This document shows positions 46,774-59,587 of a stretch of 64,000 bases of DNA, piece by piece (within the stretch, counting starts at the first letter, position 1; the number at the start of each line of letters is the position of its first letter). Below the pieces are notes generated by a model. That model did not search any database. It saw nothing but the letters and a program-made list of their open reading frames with translations, and was not told the origin of the DNA. This stretch comes from Cladosporium sp. IMV 00045 (Eukaryota; Ascomycota; Dothideomycetes; Cladosporiales; Cladosporiaceae): positions 52,717-116,716 of the forward strand of contig MSJI02000706.1 in assembly GCA_001931905.2 (NCBI GenBank). Direction: 5' to 3'. Position numbers and translations under genes: made by a program.

Positions 46774-47073
46774 GCAAAACACACCCTGCCTAGCCGAAAG
46801 TGAGCAAACGCCCTGCCCTCAAAGCACCGTACCATTTACAGAAGTGCTTGCCGACAACCGAGCGCAAGTAGATAATCAGGCATCGTTACGAGGAGGCAAA
46901 AACGCCTTCGACGCCATACATGGAAAACAGCTCCCAACAACCCCGCTGGCTAGAAGAATGTCGGCGTTCAACGATGTCGTGCGTCTACAGACGAACGAAA
47001 CGGGGCAGTGTACTCCAGTAGTGTAGTTTGACGATTGCACCGTCATGAGAGAAGAAACCGAGTCCCGACCGCA

Positions 47074-47090
47074 AGAGAGAGAGAGAGAGA
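47074..47090. repeat. AG microsatellite
   Basis: Eight AG units in the gene-poor region. Confidence 0.9.
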
Positions 47091-50000
47091 ATCCACGGCG
47101 CCCTCCGCTCTCACACCTACGTACGTGCATTGCGTCGTCCCGCCGCCCTCCAGTGCGGAGTGCATATGCTGCTCTCTACAGTACATGTCGTGACCCTGTC
47201 CTTCCTGTCGCTGTCGTGCGACAGAAGGTCCCGGCCGATTCCCTCTGAAGTCGGCAGTGTCCCCCGAATCATCAGGCCACGGCGGCCGGCATCGGCTGTA
47301 GCAGCGGTGGGTGGCGGTGGCATGGGAGTATAGCATGGAGTTGGGTTGAGGAAGGGTTGTGGATGGGCAAGACGTCGTAACGTTCAGGGTGGCAGGTTAC
47401 TATACTTCACTGTAATCTGGTTGAGTTTGCTCAGACGTAGATCTGTGAAGTTGTTGAGACGTGAACCGTCGGCGTTACTTTTGACGGAGACGTCGTTCTC
47501 TTAGGACTGCAACGCAACGCGCATTAGAGCGGTCTGACGACTGGACGCGGCGAGATATCTTGGAGATGAGAAGGGGGACAAATAGAATCGACTACTACTG
47601 GAATCTCCAGACAAAGAGGGGCCAGACCCACTTCTACTTACCTCCTCCTGTATGCACTTGTACATCTCCACCAGGTGGTATCAAGACAGGAGAAGGAGAC
47701 CATCGAAGTGGAGAAACCTGGAGACATCGCCCAAAAGACAACGATCATGACAGTAATAATCAACTCCAAATATCAACACTTTCCTCCTCCATCTCGCCCT
47801 TTCCCAAAGATCATGGCGCTCTAATGCACCCCAAAGATCCCTTAAGTAGTCCAGGGACCCTTATCGTGGCGGTCAAAGTCTGGGGTTGAAAAGCCTAGAC
47901 GCACGGCGAGAGGATAGCAGCATTGGGGTAAGGTAGGAGATGAGAGGAGAAGGGCAAGAGGTACAAAGAGCCCCGTTGGGTACAGCGGCGGTACTTGCGG
48001 TGGTACACAGGTACCTGTTGCTCGCATGTTGTGATACCTTGTGCGACGGGGACTTGTGGCGGTGCAGAGCGCTGCATAAGAAGTTGTGCACGTCGCCGTT
48101 TCTGCCTCTTTCTATCTGATTGCCAGGCGTGCGTGGATTGCCTGGAAGAGGTAGGTTGGCAGGACAGCCTCAAAAGCTTCAAGGCGCTGGCCGGGAAGTT
48201 TGGTGTTATATTCAGTCTGTCAGCTTGTCATCGATGCGGGCTGGACTGGATTTGGCTCGGATGGGGACGAACGAAGGCTGACGGATAGACGATTTGTCTT
48301 TTGATTTTATCTTTTTGCTTTGTTCGGAAACGATTCACTTGATACCTCAGACAGTGAAAGATTTCTGCGGGCCTTGCCGCTCGTCCCATCTCGCGGGAAT
48401 TGATGGAGAGAGCCTGGGGAAGATAGCCAGTGTCCCTTGCCTCTTACCTCACCTTATCTTTACCATAGATGGGTGAGCCGGAGAAAAGGCCGCGCCTATG
48501 GACCCATGGTTTTGTGATAAACTTTGCCTCGACGAGGCAAGCCAGATCTCGCTTTCTTTGGCGCGGCGCGCTCGAAGACGATCCATTGATTGGCGAGAGG
48601 CAAGCCACGGACTTGGAATGAGTATACAAGGGTTTCGGAGACGCGGCCGACAATAGACTGTAACCCTACCGTTGGCGCTGATGAAGCTCTGTCCCAAACA
48701 GGTGTCTGCATTCCATCTGTCTGTTCATGCGAGTGTGTAGTGGACAGCAGCAGAGAAAACGAGAGCCATGCGACTACCACACGATCCTCGACGAACAGAG
48801 ACGAGGATCTAGAATACAAGCCCCATTTAGTTCTGTCGAATCAACACCCCTCGTCGATCCAAGCGCACGTCTCGGCACATTTCCTCAAGCGCGCCTTCTC
48901 TTTCGAGACCTTGGTCCTGAAGATCCCGCGGACAAGCAACGAGCTGTCGCGAGGTACGCGAGGTAGCTTTCGAAGGTACGAATACATGAGTACGTACATC
49001 TCTTTCCGCTCACCGTACGGTAATTCAATACCTGGCTTGTAGGTAGGTAGGTAGAATGTATCAAGGACGAAGGCGCCGCCGCAACGGCACGACGCGAGTC
49101 TCAACCCTGCCATCTCTCGCAAAGATCAAGGAAACGCACTCCTTAGCCATCTCGTCAAGCCTCCCAAGAGCAAGAACCACGGCCAAGCTAGCTGACGCCG
49201 CGAACGCAGCCGCAATAACGACCAGGCTGTACGCCAATATGCGAGCGTGAAAAGCTGACAGGCAGCCTGGCCTTGCGCGCGCTAGGCCGGGGTCCGGCAC
49301 GTTTTGAGGCTTGCCAACACCCATACCATAGTACTGTACCTTATGATACGTGCCGCAGCGCGTGCGTGGAGAATTCGTCAGGTGGCGTCTGCGGTGGCGC
49401 TGGTTAGTAGGACGTTAGCTTGGGCGGGTGGGTTTTGTTGATAACAATAATGTGCGCGAGGGGAGATGCAATCCTTCATCAATCAGTGGCCCACTCTCCT
49501 ATACTGGTGCAGCTATTGACAAGAGGAAGGGGGAGGAATGGTGGAGGCGGAGGAGGAGGTGTGGAGTGATGGGGACGATATCCATCTCGTGACAAGCTCG
49601 TGACACCTCTCTCTCTGCGCTCCTTGCGAGTCTGAAAGCTCAATGGTATCACATAGACAAGACGAGCAGAACAGTACTTTCCGTAGCTCATGAACATTTC
49701 TGAAGCCGAATCCATCTCGCGCCCCGTGAACACAAAAAGAAGTTGGGTCAGAGTCGAGCGGGCGGCAAGTTGATTACCATGCGCTCTGGAAAGAGTCGGT
49801 CTGTGCGAATGGATTTCTTGTCGAGGAGGGCCGTTCGGTTCCGGGATCCGAGTTGGGCGGAGGGCAATATTCAGCGACCGGAAAAGGCAAGTTTGGATTT
49901 TTTTTTCTGATTGTGATGAATTTGTGTGAGGATGACGTTGGAAACTGATAAGAAAAGATCGGTGTGTCTTTGACATGACACACATACTTCGTGACATGAC

Positions 50001-51961
50001 TTATCGACGGGATTTTTTGTTCTTGTCCTATCGAGATCAGATACTCCAGATCGCGATGGCTTGCGTATGCTGATTCTACTACTACTGTATAGCGTGGCGG
50101 GGCGACTTTCGTCGGGTAGGTAGGCAGGACAGAGATCCATAGTTGAGGAACTTGTGGGAGATCTTATCGCCGATTCGAAGGGCAGTGCAAGAATCAAGGC
50201 GCATCACAGTAGTATCATGCCATGGAATTGCGATTGCTGTCTGAGAAACAGGTGTCGTATCATGGTGAGATGCAGCATGGGAAGTTGTGTCTTGATCCCC
50301 CTTGTGATATATGTGTATGTACCCCACTCTCGGCCTTTTTCTGACATCTCGGACGGCATCTGCATTTGTGTGATACTGCAATTTCTCAACCTTACTCGCC
50401 TCGCAAGACTTCACGAGAAAAAAACGACGCTCGAGCCACAAGTTTGGTTGGGGGGAAATCTAGGACACGCGAGCAGAGGTCTGTGAGACTACTGGAGAGC
50501 ATCATCATCACAAGTCCGGCTCCGCCTGTAGCGTTAGCGGCTACGGCACTGTTTTTCATCATACCTCACTACTTACTCGCCGGGGCTTGCGACGTTCTCA
50601 GAAGACGACGTGGAGGGACATTTTAGACTCGGTGGTATTCCACACTTTCTCCAGTGAGAGTACGGCCGAGATTTGGAGAACGATGGTCCTCCCGCCCCTC
50701 CCCATCATCCTGCGTGAAGTTTGGAGAATGTGGGTGGATCTGTCTGGAGACGCGTGCGAGCGGAGTTTGTGGTGTTGTTGTTGATGCGCAGCGCACCAGA
50801 AAAAAATTCCCTGCCTTGCTCGCATACTATTTATCAAACCGCCATAGCGCGCCAACGCGGCCAATCAAGCCACGCTGAGACACCAGACAGAGAGCCGTTG
50901 CGCCCGCCGCCGCCCCACGCTTTCTCATCAATCAGCATGCACAACGCACAGTCGATCGAGTGAGATCTGTGGCGCTTGCGACTGGGGCAGGCAAGCTGTT
51001 TTTGTTCAGCGCCGTGGTTCGCGCTGCGAAACAGATGTCGCGGGCCCTGGTGCGGCTGCGGAAGCAGGCCAGGGCTAACGTTGATCGCAGACTGACTGAC
51101 CGTGGACTTGACAGGCCAGGGATCATACAATTGTGCAATGCCGATTACAGTGCAGTGCAGTTGCCGCAAGTCAAGGTGATGCGGCTGAGAAAGTGGTCGA
51201 GAGTTTAGGCGCTCGCTGGGGCAGACGGGGGAGCACGGACGACAGCGAAAGTGTTGGAGGAGTGTAGCGAGAGTAGTAGTTTAGTTAGTAGGAGAGCCTC
51301 GTAGGTCGAGGCCAGGTGAGTTTCGCGCAAGAGCATGGAGTTTGTGGGCGTGCACAAGCACTGGGCTACGGGCGGGCTGGGGTGAAGGATGTGCGCTGTG
51401 GCTTGCCCGGCTGGCGAGTCGTGCGAGTGGGCCAAGCGTGAACGGTTTTGCGAGAGTAGTGAACGGCGATCGAGGAGATGTCATTGTTGGTTGGGGCTAT
51501 GACGCTTGCCGATGCTGGCAGGGCGTTTCAAGAATTTCGTGATCGCAAGCGACTCGGGAGTGGCGAGATTGCGTGTTGTGAGTGAAGTGAGGAGATGGAA
51601 TAGAAGCAGAGCAACAACAGAAAGTATATCCAAGTAAAGAACACACACACACAAACAAAAGTGAATTGTGCAAATCATCAGCCTGTGGCTTGTCGCAGTT
51701 GTACCCCCGGTTCGTGGCAAAGGTTCCTTGGGGGGTAGGAGTGGAGGTAGGTCTCCATGTACCGATCATCATGGCGTCTCGCAACATTTCAGAGTTGAGC
51801 CGGCGTACCCGGCGTGCATGCCCGCTATCGTGTTGCAGTCCTGCAATCCTCTCCCCAACGTAACCCTTTTTACCAAGAGTATCTGCCTCGTCTGCCTGCA
51901 CGCCTGCACGCCATGCATGGATTATTTGCGAGTGAGTAAGTCGTAAGAGGAGGGTGGATGC

Positions 51962-52017
51962 GTGTGTGTGTGTGTGTGTGTGGATGTGCATATATCTCTG
52001 TGTGTGTGTGTGTGTGG
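51962..52017. repeat. Double TG microsatellite
   Basis: Two runs of TG dinucleotides (51962-51982 and 51999-52016) separated by a short AT-containing spacer, roughly 1 kb upstream of the PP1-subunit start codon. Confidence 0.95.
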
Positions 52018-52997
52018 AGAAAGAGACGAAGAAGTAGTGTCTACCTCCACCTCTTACAGTCCTACATGTGATTAACCTTTCAATCAATCCTCACTACTTC
52101 GCTCCCACTCGCGCCTCGCGCCTCTCTCCTCGCACATCCCGGTCTGTTGCTGCACGGCCTACAGCGACTCTTGGGTCCAACCCTCCACTCGCATCTCTCA
52201 ACACCAATCTGCATCTCCGCCAACCTTCTGGCCCGCCATCCTGAGACCCTTCGCGTCGTCTCTCCTCTCTCGAGCTACGAGGTGCTCCTCTTACCACTTA
52301 CCACTTGCTGCTCACCTCCATCTTACTTTTACTTGATAATACTCCCCCTTCCCGCCCGTGCCCGAAGCTCGTGTCTTCTCTCTTACATCTCTCCCCTCCC
52401 AACGACCCTGTTCGCCTTGCCTGTCTGCTAGCCTGCCTTGTTCTGTTGTTGGGTCGAGCACACAGTCGCTCCCCAGACAGACGGACAGATACGCACGCAG
52501 ACAATCCACCATCATACTCCCCCAACATACCACTTCCACCATTGTGGTCATCACGCCCGCAGGCTGCCTTCCAGCGTTGAAATTACACCTGGATCCCTCC
52601 TGCCACGGCTTCTTCCACTAACTCTTCCCTCTCCATCACCACCTACCTACCCTGCTCGTTCAGGCTCCCTCCGACGACGACTCCTCCACCCTTCGGCTTG
52701 CCGGCATTCACTTGCTGTGCTACAATCGTCTCATCCTCCTCCTCTGATCCTATTGAATCACCAGGCCATTGCGTCGCCTGTCTCGCGTCACTCAGCGTCT
52801 GACGCCACTTTTTATATCTTTCTGTATGTCTCAACATCAGTTCATGCATGCATTCGTCACCATGCTGTGGACCATCCGCTGACCAATCACCCTCCCAGTG
52901 CTTGTAATTACTGTTGCGACCTTTTAATGCGCCTCTCCACATAACGGCACCCTCCTACCAAATCACCGCCACAACACCCATCAAAGATTCACAAAGG

Positions 52998-55266
52998 ATG
53001 CCTTACACGCCTCCTTCTCAGCAGTCGCCTGCTTCATCAAAATCCGTCAGTCCCGTCGTCAGCCGGAGCTCATCCATGAGCGAAGATGTTCCTCGATCAC
53101 CCATCACCGGTCGCCCACAGCTTCCTCGATCCCACTCTTCTGCTTCGTATATGAGCCGACAAAGACGTTCGCCTTCGATCACCAAGTCCGACGGCCCGCC
53201 AACGCCAATTGAGCCCGTTGTCTCCCACGACTTCGCTACCCGAAGCAGTGTACGACAGTCACCTCCACCTGTCAACGATCTGGCCATGCCCACCGGCGCC
53301 GTCATCTCTCCGCCTGAATCCGACAACTCAGATGCTGAAGATCAGAAGGAGCGAGGGCGTGAGCTTGAAATTGCAGAGCTTCAAAAGGCCGTCCGATCGA
53401 TCGACCTTCGAAGAGAAGGCTCGCCCGACAAGGTCGGCAAGCACCTTCAGCACACCGAGTCTGAACCTGTCTCTCAGACAACTTCACCAACTGCTCTCAG
53501 TGCGGAAGCTCGCAAAATCTCCCACTCACGATCGAATACGGCTGAGATTGTCATATCAAGACCTACCTTCACCGATTCTCCCACCCAGAGTACCGACGAG
53601 AGTGACAACGACGATGATGGTCCTCTCAGCAAACCCTCGCTCGTGAGGAAGAAGTCTGGCGAGCTCGTCAAGCCCGCATTGAGGCCGTCATCTCGCAGGA
53701 GGTACTCCAGCATGCCTGGAACACCTACCTACCACAAGTCGGTGCACTTCAACGACAGCGACAACCAGACACGGCATTTCCTGCAGGTCGACAAGCCAAT
53801 GGCTGTCTCTGCCGGTTCATCGCCAGTGGAGACCTACGACAGCGAGTCCGAGTACCCATTTGAGTACAACAAGTCTACGCGTGAAATGAAGCTCGCAAAT
53901 TTCCCGCAAGACACGTTCGAGCGAAAGCTCCAGCCTGTGCGGGTGGAGCGATTATTCCTCTCCCCGGACAAGGAAACGCTCGTCGGTACTGTTGCCGTGC
54001 AGAATATCTCCTTCCAAAAGTTGGTCGTTGCTCGATTCACTTTGGACCACTGGAGAACTACTTCTGAAGTTGTTGCGGAGTACAACAATGATCGTCGCCA
54101 GCCGGCGGACGACAGCTGCGACAAGTTCAACTTCAACATCAAGCTGTCCGATTCGGCCAACATCGAGAGCAAGACCATGCTTCTGTGCGTCCGCTACAAT
54201 GTCGACGGCCAAGACTACTGGGATAACAACGACAATCGCAATTATCAGATTGACTTTGTCAAGTCTGTCAAGAAGAACAAGAACCTGCCAAACTCACAGC
54301 TCGGTGCAAGGCCACTCAACGCCATACCTCGCAGCCGTCATTTGCCACCCAACTCTTCAACCGGCCGCGCCCGGTCGGAGTCCACCGATGATGAGTTTGG
54401 CACTCGCTTCGACATGAGCTCTACGTACCAGTTTAGCACACCCGACAAGATCATCACCGAGTCTGGTGGATCTATCAAGCTCAAGCCGAAGCCCAAGCGA
54501 GTCGGTATGATTCACACTGGTCCAGCACAATCACACAACAACCTCGGTGGTCGTTACGACTTTGGTGCATCGCTCTCCGCCGCTCTGTCAACAGCCCAAG
54601 ACAGACTCGGTCGCAGCAGTCCTATCACAAACGGCGCACCCCAAAGGCCAAACGATGGGTACTTCGGGCTTCAAGAGCGCAACGAAGGACCTCTCGCCAC
54701 CACCAAAGACGAGAAGCCGGACTTCAGCGTCAGCGGTGGCAGCACCGACCGACCCGCCATGGGTTCGGCGCAGTACCGCGACCTGGTCCAGAAATTTTGT
54801 TACGTAGGTACCTCCAATAACAACCGACCACTCTCAGGAGGTGTCAGCTCAGCCGGCGTCACCACTCGAGTCGCACCCGCAGGGCCCTGAGCTGACCGTT
54901 CTATCCCAGTTCACTTCCTCCGGGACTGGGAAGGGCACCTCATCGCCTCAGACCAAACGCAACAGCATCAACGTCAACAAACCCGCCGCCGCCGACGGCA
55001 CCGACGACGACGCCTCCATCACGTCTGCATCTTCCGGATCAAACTCTCCGCAGACCCCCACCCCGGCAGACGAGTACAGCCAACACAAGGGAAGCTCCAC
55101 GCTTGGATCTTTCCTTCACCACCACACCAGCTCTTCTGCCTCACCCTTCGCCGACCAGGAATACGCTCACCGTGCCGCCTCGCCATCTAGCTTCGGATAT
55201 CCCTACTCCAACAGCATGCGTGACGGCTACTTCGACTCGCCACAGCCGACCGCCATTCGTGGCTGA
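52998..55266 (+). CDS. Glc7/PP1 regulatory subunit with CBM21 domain (Gac1-like)
   Basis: Best model join(52998..54803, 54853..55266), 739 aa, with a 49-bp intron (GTAGGT...GCTCAG) giving KFCY-PASPLESHPQG. A 34-bp intron ending CTCTCAG would also restore the frame but is very short. The N-terminal 230 residues are Ser/Pro-rich. KSVHF, followed by ND, is an RVxF-type PP1 docking motif near residue 255. The CBM21 domain follows: ERLFLSPDKETLVGTVAVQN, FTLDHWRTTSEVVAEYN and YWDNNDNRNYQIDF. Such subunits target PP1 to glycogen synthase and control glycogen storage. The C-terminus is Ser/Thr/Asp-rich. The frame is open 28 codons upstream of the chosen Met. Confidence 0.88.
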
Positions 55267-57633
55267 ACTGCAGCACGACCGGTCAGATCCTAAGTCGACT
55301 TCGCGTTTTGAATCGTGAAAACATCCATTAGTCATGATCGCGATCTTGAATTCTCTATGCGAGACTCTTCCAACGCCGTTTCGCCTTGCGACATTTCGCC
55401 TATGGAAATTGTCTTTACAAACACACAACAACGCAGCTCGCCACAACTCGACTGCCGACAAACATAACGGAGCATGAAAACAACCTAAGACTTTCTCCAC
55501 TGGATTGCTTATTTTTGAATATTCATTCAGAGCTCTCCACTTACTTCTGGTTTTTACCTGTTTCTTGGGGGCATGAAAAACGAAGTTTGAAAGCCTTCTC
55601 TTACTTTCTACGCGGCTTTTGATTGCTTTCTTCTGCACTTTTAGCGCTCGTTTACCTCCTTACCTGCGTTTTTTCGTCTTCTGGTCTTGTTTTCCTGCGT
55701 CGGCGCTTAATATCTGGAAATCGAAATTCTTTGGCTTTTCTTGCTTTTTGCTTTTTTGGGAGCGCGGATCAAATGCACATAGATCGGGATTTCGGGGATC
55801 TGGAAATGGTTTCTTGGTTTTTGTTTTTGTTTTGCTACGATCGACCTGGGCGACCTTTGTGTTTTTCTGGATTTCTGTCTCCTTCCTGCGACGAAGTGCT
55901 CGGTTTTCACGAGAATTTGAGCGCCTCTTTCTACTGCTTGTTCTGCGAGTTTTGGGTTTCTGGGGTTTTTCTTCTTTCTTCGAAGGGAAGAAGCAGACAC
56001 GCATATGACCAGCAAAGAGAACATGAATGGAAAAGAAAGCGAGTCCTTCTTGTTTGGGATTTTTTTTCCGGGTTGGCATCGCGTTGGTTCGGTTGGGTCG
56101 GTCAACGGGCTGATGGATGGGTTGTGTGACTCCCAGGCTCTGGGTTCTATGGGTATCTTCTGAGATCGATAGGTTACGGTCGGGAGGGTCTCGCGGAGGG
56201 TTATGGATCGATTTTCCATCAAACCAAAGTCTCAATTCTTCATCTCCATCATCTTCACCACAGAAATCTTTTCATCGTCCCACTCGCCTAATATCTACTT
56301 TCACATATTCATCTTGCCTGAGTGAATGTACATGTACAGCCATGCCTGATGAAACGGTTGGGAAATATACTCCTCTGATTCCCTTTCCCTTTCACGCTTC
56401 CTCTTCTTTCTTTCTTGCTTGCTTGCTTCGTACGCTATCATTCCCACTTTGAAGATCTACCTTACTACCTTACTGATAGACGAGACATACTCATGTCCAC
56501 GCCATGGCGGACAATGACCTCCCAAGAAGGGACGTCTCGCCCACATGCTTCGTTCTCGTGGCGATTCAATCAATCGCATCGCATCCTCTTTTCTCCGACT
56601 CTCCCGCTTGCTGACAATGCAGTGCCGGTGCCGGTATCGGGCTTGGGCGAACTGCGCGCCGCGTCTCTACCTGTCGCGAAAGTGGCGATCGAATGGATGA
56701 GCCTCGAAAGAAGGCCTGGATTCGCCGTTCGGGTAAGGCGGCACGTTGGTCGCGAAACTTATTCGACTGAAGGGGTGAGTAGTGAGGGGTTGGCGGGCGG
56801 TTCTTGTGGAGAGAGAGGCTGCTGGCATGGACGGCATTTCGGTGTGGGGTTGGAAGTGGTGGAGTGGGATTTTGGTGATCTGGAGCTGTTGGAGAGTGGT
56901 GATGATGATGAGATTGATTCAGGACAACCGAACAGTCTTTCTTCCATCGTTACATACATAGTACATGTGCTCTTTCTGGTGAGGTTGCGGTATTTCATCA
57001 TTTGAGATCATTCAGTTCCACGTTCCCCCGATTCTTCTCGGGTCTCATTCACAGTCAGCCGATGAGCTTCTTCCTCGACAAACACAGATATCTACGTCTT
57101 CAGCATTGGACCTCAAGGGGGTGGAAAACGTATCCTTTCGGCCATTACGTTTTGTCCGACCTCGCTGCATTGCTTGCTTCGCGAATATCTCGAGTTTCCG
57201 TTTGTCGGATCAAAGAAAAGGTCGATTCGTTAAACCTCTTGGCCTCTCGGCTCCCGGTATTTGGTGTTGGAGTCCACGGACGTTGACATCCCACGGGACT
57301 TCTTGGTGGAGCGAAATCGCAAGAGAGAAGGGCCTTGTGGTTTCTTTGTTGCCTTATAAGGCTGGATCTCGACTAGGCTGAATTGTCGGACTGGATCTGG
57401 ATTGATCTATTACTATACGCGACGGCAAGGCCACTGTCCTAACCGGCTTTTTGTTTGGACGATTGTGACCAACCGGTTGATACTGGGCAACGCATTGGTT
57501 CAAGAATATCTCACTAACGCGGTCTCGATACCCGATCAACGGAATATTTGCGTCATCAACTGGATCCATCCAGGCATTCCCATCTTCACCAACTCAACAG
57601 ATCCAACAAACCACCAAACCCCCACCTCTAACA
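55267..57633. other. 2.4-kb intergenic, no recognised gene
   Basis: Very T-rich from 55500 to 56050, which gives Phe-rich frames on one strand and Lys-rich ones on the other (55660-56235 minus, 191 codons); neither looks biological. A hydrophobic frame at 56415-57005 has no motif. The right end carries the promoter of the FAD dehydrogenase. A non-coding transcript cannot be excluded. Confidence 0.4.
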
Positions 57634-59238
57634 ATGCCCTCCCCCTCCCACGACCCCCTCACCCAACCCTGGGACATCCTCATCCTCGGCACCGGCGCCG
57701 CCGCCCTAACCACCGCCCTCGCCGCCCTGACCAGCACTACTCCCCCACCGCGCGTGCTTCTGCTCGAGAAGTCCCCCAAAGAATGGGCCGGTGGCAACGG
57801 CTACTTCACGGCCGGTGCCTACCGCGTCGCCCACGCCGGCCTAAGCGACATCCTCCCTCTCGTCTCCAACGTGCCCTCTGAGCTCGCTCCGCGCGTCGAT
57901 TTGGACGCGTACACGCGGGGGAATTTTATGGCCGATTTGCAGCGCGTGACGGGCGGACGGAGCGATCCTGTGTTGGGGGAGGTTGTGGTGGGGGAGAGCC
58001 TGGGCTTGGCGCGGTGGTTGAAGGAGACGGGCGATGTGGATTGGGTGATGTCGTTTCATAGGCAGGCGTTTGAGGTTGATGGCAGATTCAAGTTCTGGGG
58101 CGGGCTTTGTCTTGCTGTGCAAGAGGGGGGGAAGGGTTTGATCCGGAGTTTGACGGAGGCGGTGGAGAGGGCGGGTGGGGTGACGGTTTATGGGGTTGAG
58201 GGGAGGGAGGTGCTTCTTGATGAGAATGGGAGGGCGGTAGGTGTTGGTGTGGTGAGCGAGGGGGAGAGGCTGGATGTCATGGCGGGCAGTGTAGTGCTGT
58301 GCGCGGGAGGGTTCGAGGCCAGTCCGCAGTTGAGGAAGAGGTTTATGGCTCCTGCTTGGGAGAGGGCGCATACGAGGGGTACCCCATATAATACGGGGGA
58401 TATGCTTCTGGCGGCGGAGAGGGTTGGTGCGAGGTTGGTCGGGGATTTCAGCTCGGGAGGGTGTCATTCTACTTGCTGGGATGCGGATTCGCCGCCGGAT
58501 GGGGGTGATAGGGAGAAGACGAATGAATTCACCAAGAGTGGGTATCCCCTGGGAATTATGGTGAATGCTGAGGGGGAGAGGTTTGTCGACGAAGGAGTCG
58601 ATTTGAGGAATTATACCTACGCCAGGTTTGGGAGGGCGATTTTGGAGCAGCCCGGAGGCGTGGCGTGGCAGATTTGGGGAAGGGAGGGACAGAAGTGGCT
58701 GCGTTCTGAGGAGTATAGGGATGAGATTGTGAGGAAGACGTGGGCTGGCGGCGTTGAAGAGTTGGCCGATAAGCTTGCTGAGGATGGTCTGCAGGATAAG
58801 GTGAAGTTTGTGAAGACGCTGCGGGAGTTTGACGAGGCTGTCGCTGCTCATCGGAAAGAGAATCCTCACGTGCAGCTCAACCCAGCTATTAAGGACAACC
58901 TCTCTACGCAGTCGTCTTCTAAGGCCTTGCAGTTGGCGAAGAGCAACTGGGCGATTCCGATCACCGAAGGGCCGCTGCTCGCTGTGAAAGTGACCTCTGG
59001 CATTACTTTCACGTTCGCCGGCCTGGCTATTGATCCGGAAGATGCAGGCGTCTTGAGAGAAGACGGAAGCAAGACTGAAGGTCTGCACTGTGCTGGCGAG
59101 ATGGTGGGAGGGCTTTTCTATGGAAACTACCCCGGCGGCTCTGGTCTGACTGCTGGTGGCGTTTTCGGTAGACGAGCAGCCAAGGCGGCGGTGGAGAAAT
59201 GGCAGAAGTCGAGCGATCATGGAAAAAGTAAGTTGTAG
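57634..59238 (+). CDS. FAD-dependent dehydrogenase, fumarate reductase / tricarballylate dehydrogenase (TcuA)-like
   Basis: Intronless, 534 aa. The N-terminal dinucleotide fold is ILILGTGAAALTTALAALT, with EKSPKEWAGGNGYFTAGAYR placing the flavin. The capping and catalytic region has HSTCWDADSPPDGG, GYPLGIMVNAEGERFVDEG and, near the C-terminus, YGNYPGGSGLTAGGVFGRRA, the second FAD-binding motif of succinate dehydrogenase/fumarate reductase flavoproteins. GGNGYFTAGAYR and the overall length are close to bacterial tricarballylate dehydrogenase. The substrate is unknown; ketosteroid dehydrogenases belong to the same superfamily. No signal peptide, so probably cytosolic. The regulator gene that follows is convergent. 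Confidence 0.82.
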   Translation: MPSPSHDPLTQPWDILILGTGAAALTTALAALTSTTPPPRVLLLEKSPKEWAGGNGYFTAGAYRVAHAGLSDILPLVSNVPSELAPRVDLDAYTRGNFMADLQRVTGGRSDPVLGEVVVGESLGLARWLKETGDVDWVMSFHRQAFEVDGRFKFWGGLCLAVQEGGKGLIRSLTEAVERAGGVTVYGVEGREVLLDENGRAVGVGVVSEGERLDVMAGSVVLCAGGFEASPQLRKRFMAPAWERAHTRGTPYNTGDMLLAAERVGARLVGDFSSGGCHSTCWDADSPPDGGDREKTNEFTKSGYPLGIMVNAEGERFVDEGVDLRNYTYARFGRAILEQPGGVAWQIWGREGQKWLRSEEYRDEIVRKTWAGGVEELADKLAEDGLQDKVKFVKTLREFDEAVAAHRKENPHVQLNPAIKDNLSTQSSSKALQLAKSNWAIPITEGPLLAVKVTSGITFTFAGLAIDPEDAGVLREDGSKTEGLHCAGEMVGGLFYGNYPGGSGLTAGGVFGRRAAKAAVEKWQKSSDHGKSKL

Positions 59239-59587
59239 TGATAAAGATGAGCAGGATAAGTTCTTTCAGTAGATACTTGAAAAATTTTCATTCTCATGTG
59301 CTGTGGTCCGGTCTGTTTACTTTTTCCTGCGTCCGTATCTTGTAGTGATATTAGCTATCTGATGGGTTGATGTTACGACAATAATGCACCGGTACGTACA
59401 GTAGAGATGATCCTCTCCATGATGCCCTGGCAAGCACGTCTTGCCCAAAAGAATCCGAGAGACACGTCTCAGGACTTGTCAGGGTATCAGACCTGTTGTC
59501 AATCTCATGACCGGATGAGGCGGCTCTAGGGTATGAACTGAGCTCTTTCCCTCAAATCAAGAAGATTGGAATCGTCCGTGTTCCAGT
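59239..59587. other. Convergent 3' region, FAD dehydrogenase / Zn2Cys6 factor
   Basis: 349 bp with no coding signal; terminators of both genes expected here. Confidence 0.5.

Larger units (their letters stand above)
43093..52997. other. 10-kb gene-poor region rich in microsatellites
   Basis: No reading frame here has a recognisable domain; the longest (44506-45234 minus, 43988-44590 minus, 43447-44019 plus) are Ser/Arg/Cys-rich and unsupported. A possible intron (GTATGT donor near 44604, TGTAG acceptor near 44533, minus strand) links the two minus-strand frames, but the spliced product is not recognised either. Simple repeats are scattered through it. The last about 900 bp (52080-52990) are pyrimidine-rich and likely form the promoter and long leader of the PP1 regulatory subunit. 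No tRNA or rRNA was found by eye. Confidence 0.5.

Noticed and set aside
49380..49440. Faint resemblance to the internal control region of 5S rRNA (GGTTAGTAG)
   Set aside because: No matching flanking stems or full-length 5S sequence.
55660..56235. 191-codon Lys/Arg-rich minus-strand frame
   Set aside because: Translation of a T-rich intergenic stretch; repeated KKPQKP-like segments and no motif.
57841..59220. 459-codon open frame antisense to the FAD dehydrogenase
   Set aside because: It mirrors a GC-rich coding strand, is rich in Arg/Pro/His/Leu with no motif, and the sense gene is clearly real.
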